From assembly GCF_001545155.1 (NCBI RefSeq), contig NZ_CP014226.1, positions 2,675,267-2,710,385 of the forward strand: DNA of 35,119 nt, given 5' to 3'. A program made the translations under genes and the position numbers. This DNA is from Halomonas chromatireducens (GTDB lineage: Bacteria; Pseudomonadota; Gammaproteobacteria; Pseudomonadales; Halomonadaceae). The notes beneath the pieces were generated by a model, which saw nothing but the letters and a program-made list of their open reading frames with translations, was not told the DNA's origin and did no database searches. Positions 31,773 through 35,119 of the stretch are shown piece after piece (the first letter of the stretch is position 1; every line of letters begins with the position of its first letter).

Positions 31773-33437
31773 CCGCAAGGGGTTAGTACGACGCTCAGGT
31801 GCCGCCAGCAGCAGGGCGACGAGGTGCGCCGATTGCTCCAGGCACTGCTCCTGCAGGCCGGCACCGCGTGTCCAGCCCCCGGCAAACAGCAATGGGCAAC
31901 CATCCTGATGACCCTCGAAGCGCCGCCGGGTGGTGGTCTGGTTATAGTGCTCGATCTCCGCTTGCGCCTCCAGGCAGTTGGCATCCAGCACGTTGTGCTT
32001 GAACAGGGTCCAGGCCTTGGCCTCCAGGGTGGGGTCCAGCGGCGGCAGCCGGTCTCGGTAGCCGGCCTCGCCGGGGTCGGTGGCCGCCAGCGTTGCGGGT
32101 GCGTCCAGCGGAGAGGACTGCCGCTCGAGCATCTCGCTGCGGGGAATCCGGTTGAGATCGTCCACCAGGGAGACGAAGAACTGCGGCAGGCCGGCCTGAT
32201 TGTAGGCAGGGTTCTCGGCATCGTTTTGGTGGCGGTTCGCCACGTAGTCGATACGGTAGGGGAAGAAGGTGTCTTCCGGGTTGCGCACCTCGATGTTGTA
32301 GGTCCGCCACAGGTTGCGATTGGCCGGCAGTCGGCCGGCGGCGGTGTGGCAGACGCTGAAGCTGCGGGTGTAGCGCACCTTGCCGAGGATGTGCTGCAGC
32401 GCCCGCTGGGTGTCGCTCAGGCTGTCGCCGAACGTCAGCAGCGGCAGGGCGTCTTCGGCATGGGTGGCCATGATCAGCAGGTCGGCTTCCCAGCGGCGTT
32501 CACCGGGATCACGCTCCGTCAGCGTCACGCCCTGGGTCGAGAGGCTTGCCTCTACCTCGATGCCGCGCAGGATCTCAACGCGGGGACCCGGCGTATTCGG
32601 GCTGGTGATGTGCGCGGCCAGGGCCTCCAGCCAGTGCTGGGCACCGTGCTCGAAGTAGCGGCGGTCCGGGGGCGAGCCGCCCTCCTGAATGCGGTAATAC
32701 TCGAAGGGGGCCTGGAGCGGCATACCGCCTGGGCCGCGGTCGTCGGCAAAATACATGGCCGAGATGCGGGGGTAGTAGATGGTCTGTCGGATACGCTCCA
32801 GCCGCACCGGAAGCTCGGGGTCCTGCCAGTCGATGGTAACGCTCAAACGCTCGGCCGCCGCGGCCAGCATATCGGCGGGGACGGCGATACAGGCGTCGAA
32901 GAAGTCATCCACCGTATAACGCGGCGTAATGCGGCGATTCTCCACCAGGTCGATGGCGCTTTGGTGGACCACAGGGATCAGCAGCGCCAGCTGGCCTCCA
33001 TCGACCTTGCTCAACTCGTGGTTCGGGTCGCTGACGCCGCGGAACAGGTCCTTGTCATCGGTCAGGGCGATGCTCCCGTCACGGCTGAAATAGCTCTCGG
33101 TGTTCTCCAGGGGCTTCATGCGCTCCAGCTCGCCGATCTCGCTGAGTATCGTGCGCAGCCGGTGGTAGGTGGCCAGGTTGACGTCATTGACCCCCAGGTC
33201 GGCCCAGCGGCGATAGGGCGAGTCGGGCTTTCCGGGATGGCGCCGACAGCCCAGGTCGACCCACACCGTCTCGGCGTTGCCGCCCAGGGTGGTCTTGCGC
33301 TCGAAGATGGTGACCTCGAGCTGCCGAGCCGCCTCGCTGCCGAACGTTTCCCTGCCGAACCTTTGCAGGTAGTAGGCCAGCGACAGGCCGGAGACCCCGC
33401 CGCCGATGATGGCGACTCGCAGCGGTGCATGGTCCAT
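31695..33437 (-). CDS. FAD-dependent amine-oxidase-like oxidoreductase
   Basis: 580 residues from ATG 33437 (MDHAPLRVAIIGGG), with GGGG upstream; the longer frame is non-coding. The N-terminus is a Rossmann FAD-binding site (VAIIGGGVSGLSLAYYLQR, then FERKTTLGGNAETV), and the C-terminal GGWTRGAGLQEQCLEQSAH is the second FAD motif. It belongs to the flavin amine oxidase/phytoene desaturase-like group; the substrate is unknown. Its last 26 codons overlap the convergent regulator gene by 78 bp and read PPGSKARQSHQQASGFAPV, which looks like an added tail. It is divergent from the VapA-like gene across 240 bp. Confidence 0.85.
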   Translation of the reverse strand: MDHAPLRVAIIGGGVSGLSLAYYLQRFGRETFGSEAARQLEVTIFERKTTLGGNAETVWVDLGCRRHPGKPDSPYRRWADLGVNDVNLATYHRLRTILSEIGELERMKPLENTESYFSRDGSIALTDDKDLFRGVSDPNHELSKVDGGQLALLIPVVHQSAIDLVENRRITPRYTVDDFFDACIAVPADMLAAAAERLSVTIDWQDPELPVRLERIRQTIYYPRISAMYFADDRGPGGMPLQAPFEYYRIQEGGSPPDRRYFEHGAQHWLEALAAHITSPNTPGPRVEILRGIEVEASLSTQGVTLTERDPGERRWEADLLIMATHAEDALPLLTFGDSLSDTQRALQHILGKVRYTRSFSVCHTAAGRLPANRNLWRTYNIEVRNPEDTFFPYRIDYVANRHQNDAENPAYNQAGLPQFFVSLVDDLNRIPRSEMLERQSSPLDAPATLAATDPGEAGYRDRLPPLDPTLEAKAWTLFKHNVLDANCLEAQAEIEHYNQTTTRRRFEGHQDGCPLLFAGGWTRGAGLQEQCLEQSAHLVALLLAAPERRTNPLRLAPPGSKARQSHQQASGFAPVPAHP

Positions 33438-33510
33438 GGTGGTGCCCCCAGGAAATTGTTTCCCCAAGAATCCATCAAGAGCACGTCGCAACCAAGGGCC
33501 TAAGGTGAGC

Positions 33511-33580
33511 TGATACCGAAGTGATCCGTTGCGCTTCGAGCGGCCCTTTGCAGCGCTTGTGGTGATACCGAGGTGATGCG
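33511..33580. promoter_or_regulatory. Two near-identical 18-bp direct repeats in a divergent promoter
   Basis: TGATACCGAAGTGATCCG (33511-33528) and TGATACCGAGGTGATGCG (33563-33580) differ at two positions and are spaced 52 bp start to start, about five helical turns. They lie between the divergent FAD-oxidoreductase and VapA-like genes, a natural place for a regulator site. Confidence 0.6.
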
Positions 33581-33677
33581 GTCGGCATGAGGTATCTGGG
33601 TTGAAATGCTTAGGACAGGTAAGCCGCGGTCGGTTTCCGACCGTCGATATCCACGATATCCGCACAGGTAACTACCG

Positions 33678-34115
33678 ATGAACGCTCCTCTGATCATCGA
33701 CAAGCAGCTGATTGCCCATGACTTCCGTGTCGCTATGCATGGCAAGCTCGAACCGGAGAAGATCTATGATGTCACCAAGACATTGGTCGCCTCCCGGAAG
33801 TCCTATCCCGCCAAGGGCAGCCTGGCCAGCCTGATCTTCTATCTCAAGTTCCAGCTCAACATCACCGATGGCAAGAGCTTCGACGGCCATGCCGGCAGCG
33901 CCTCCTCACCGGGCGGCGGTACCTTCTTCGGGCACGTCTACACCGACGATCTCGAGCGGCTCTATCGCGATACCGTGAGCTTCGAGTTTCAGGCCACGCC
34001 GGTCTACCTGAGCATCCTGTACTTCGACAGCCACAGCAAACTGCTGGGCCACTTTCAGACGGGGGCCGTCTCCATCGTCACCGGCGTTGGTGGTGGCAAG
34101 GGTAAGTGGCACTGA
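33678..34115 (+). CDS. VapA-like (Rhodococcus virulence-associated protein family) protein
   Basis: 145 residues. After about 60 mixed residues (EPEKIYDVTKTLVASRKSYP) comes a glycine- and aromatic-rich beta region: SSPGGGTFFGHVYTDDLERL, YRDTVSFEFQATPVYLSILY, FDSHSKLLGHFQTGAVSIVT and the end GVGGGKGKWH. This sequence of motifs closely recalls the eight-stranded barrel of the Rhodococcus equi VapA family (PF05526). VapA itself is secreted and acts in macrophage lysosomes; here there is no signal peptide, and the role is unknown. It is divergent from the FAD oxidoreductase and has AGGT before the start. Alternative readings: a small lipid-binding or surface barrel protein. Confidence 0.7.
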   Translation: MNAPLIIDKQLIAHDFRVAMHGKLEPEKIYDVTKTLVASRKSYPAKGSLASLIFYLKFQLNITDGKSFDGHAGSASSPGGGTFFGHVYTDDLERLYRDTVSFEFQATPVYLSILYFDSHSKLLGHFQTGAVSIVTGVGGGKGKWH

Positions 34116-34146
34116 GTTACTCACCTGGGCTTCACTTGGTTCACAC

Positions 34147-34171
34147 CCGGGAGCGCCCTGGCCGCTCCCGG
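34147..34171 (+). terminator. Hairpin after the VapA-like gene
   Basis: CCGGGAGCG (34147-34155), loop CCCTGGC, CGCTCCCGG (34163-34171): a perfect 9-bp stem 32 nt past the stop. No T run follows, so termination is uncertain. The rest of the gap to 34318 shows no gene. Confidence 0.45.
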
Positions 34172-34318
34172 AGCCATGCGAAACGGCAAAATCGCATCAT
34201 GTTCTTATTAGCGCGCTATGGGCCAGATAACACATGCCGCCGACGCGATTACCGCCTTCGTCCACCAGGGGATCACTTGATGACAGTTTCTCCTCCCCCC
34301 ATCCCACCCGGCATCAGG

Positions 34319-35119
34319 TTACTTGCGGCGGCCGGTGATCAGCAGGTATTCCCGACGGATATGAATACCGGCGTCCGCGGTGTATTTCCCGTGGTAGCTG
34401 TCGATATCCTTCCGGAAGGCTTCCTGCTCACTGGCGGAGAGGTTGTCCATCACTTGGCGGATGGGCCCGAAACCGCGTGCATACCAGTCCCAGGCATCGT
34501 TCACGTTGTCGAAATAGTGGTTGTTGATCCCAGGCTCGAACCACAGCTCAAAGTCCTCTCCCAATAGGGCCCTGGCGTGATCCGGGTCGCCCCAGGCCAG
34601 CGGCGAGGGTTCGGGAGGCGGGTCCCCGCTGTGCTTGCCGATCACTCCGAAAAAATCCAGCACCGCACCTTCGGCGGCCCATACGGCCAGCGACAGGCGC
34701 CCGCCCGAGCGGCAGACCCGTGCCAGTTCGCGGGCTGCCTGTGCCTGGTCGGCGGCAAACATCACCCCGAAGGTGGAGATCACACCGTCGAAACTGCCAT
34801 CCTCGAACGGCAGCTGTTCGGCATCCGCCTGCTGGAAACGGATCGGTGGCTGCATGTGGGCGGACAAGTCCTTGGCGGCGTCCAGCAGCCTTGAGGCAAT
34901 ATCCACTCCTGTTACATGCGCTCCGTATCGGGCTGCATTGCGGGCGCTCCAGCCCGTGCCGGTTGCGACATCGAGAACATGCTGTCCGGGTTGTGGGTTG
35001 AGCCTCTGCGCCGCATGGGCGAGGGCATCCGACACGCCGAAGCTGATGTTGTCATAGTGCTGCCCGCCAAGGTCCCAGGTACGGGCCGCGGCCTCATGGT
35101 GAGGCCGGACCGCAACCCC
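34319..35119 (-). CDS. Class I SAM-dependent methyltransferase, 5' end beyond the window
   Basis: The frame is open from the window end to the stop at 34319, about 266 residues. The visible part starts GVAVRPHHEAAARTWDLGG and continues through the SAM motif HVLDVATGTGWSARNAARYG, the acidic VTGVDIASRLLDAAK, the adenine-binding FQQADAEQLPFEDGSFDGV and the post-motif FGVMFAADQAQAARELARVC. It ends HIRREYLLITGRRK. This is a UbiE/Methyltransf_11-type methyltransferase for a small molecule; the substrate is unknown. A shorter start at GTG 35035 is possible, but the upstream residues read like genuine protein, so the real start probably lies outside. Confidence 0.87.
   Translation of the reverse strand, partial: GVAVRPHHEAAARTWDLGGQHYDNISFGVSDALAHAAQRLNPQPGQHVLDVATGTGWSARNAARYGAHVTGVDIASRLLDAAKDLSAHMQPPIRFQQADAEQLPFEDGSFDGVISTFGVMFAADQAQAARELARVCRSGGRLSLAVWAAEGAVLDFFGVIGKHSGDPPPEPSPLAWGDPDHARALLGEDFELWFEPGINNHYFDNVNDAWDWYARGFGPIRQVMDNLSASEQEAFRKDIDSYHGKYTADAGIHIRREYLLITGRRK

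Noticed and set aside
31824..33503. A 559-residue plus-strand frame opposite the FAD oxidoreductase
   Set aside because: Low-complexity Gly/Gln/Val/His content and no start signal; the minus-strand protein has both FAD motifs.
1..35119. CRISPR arrays, tRNA and rRNA genes, complete insertion sequences
   Set aside because: No regularly spaced repeats, no cloverleaf-like sequence, no rRNA sequence and no transposase were seen in the window.

Overview
The window is G+C-rich, densely coded DNA whose proteins look like those of a halophilic gammaproteobacterium, most likely Halomonas or a close relative in the Halomonadaceae. The clues are the Trk potassium-uptake genes, a set of acyl-CoA catabolism genes, a thiamine riboswitch with tenA, and overall protein similarity recalled from memory; no search was run. 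A block from about 22.0 to 28.5 kb is visibly A+T-richer and built of accessory genes and gene fragments.

Layout. 1-4.5 kb (minus strand): a tightly packed operon trkH - kdpD-like kinase - kdpE-like regulator - trkA (cut by the window edge), linking K+ uptake to a Kdp-type two-component system. 4.6-8.2 kb: a frameshifted GAF-GGDEF-EAL signalling gene, a YtoQ-family gene and a MOSC-domain gene. 8.3-12.0 kb (plus): an exported Asp-box (sialidase-fold) protein, a small Rieske protein, a DMT-family exporter and an exported protein of unknown function. 12.1-17.5 kb (minus): acyl-CoA dehydrogenase, acyl-CoA ligase, 3-hydroxyacyl-CoA dehydrogenase and enoyl-CoA hydratase, a beta-oxidation-type operon that also resembles part of the DMSP demethylation route. 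17.7-21.9 kb: MFS transporter, zinc-ribbon methyltransferase, VOC protein, small membrane protein and an LpxL-type acyltransferase.

22.0-28.5 kb is an accessory island. It holds an A+T-rich membrane-protein gene; a complete-looking TPP riboswitch in front of a tenA gene that is cut off after about 130 codons; a mosaic of fragments (a possible decarboxylase start and a MotA/TolQ/ExbB-like channel piece); a TIR-like (PF10137-type) effector gene followed by a good integron attC site; an unknown cassette gene; and a large A+T-rich gene joining a Schlafen/AlbA_2-type domain to a STAND NTPase. The contents suggest integron-borne and other anti-phage functions, but no integrase is in view.

28.6-34.1 kb may form a second little-described locus: a 1056-residue XRE-HTH/AAA/TPR regulator, a convergent FAD-dependent amine-oxidase-like protein, and, divergent from that, a protein resembling the Rhodococcus VapA fold. 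Two near-identical 18-bp direct repeats sit in the divergent promoter region. The window ends inside a SAM methyltransferase gene. All functional statements rest on motif reading by eye.
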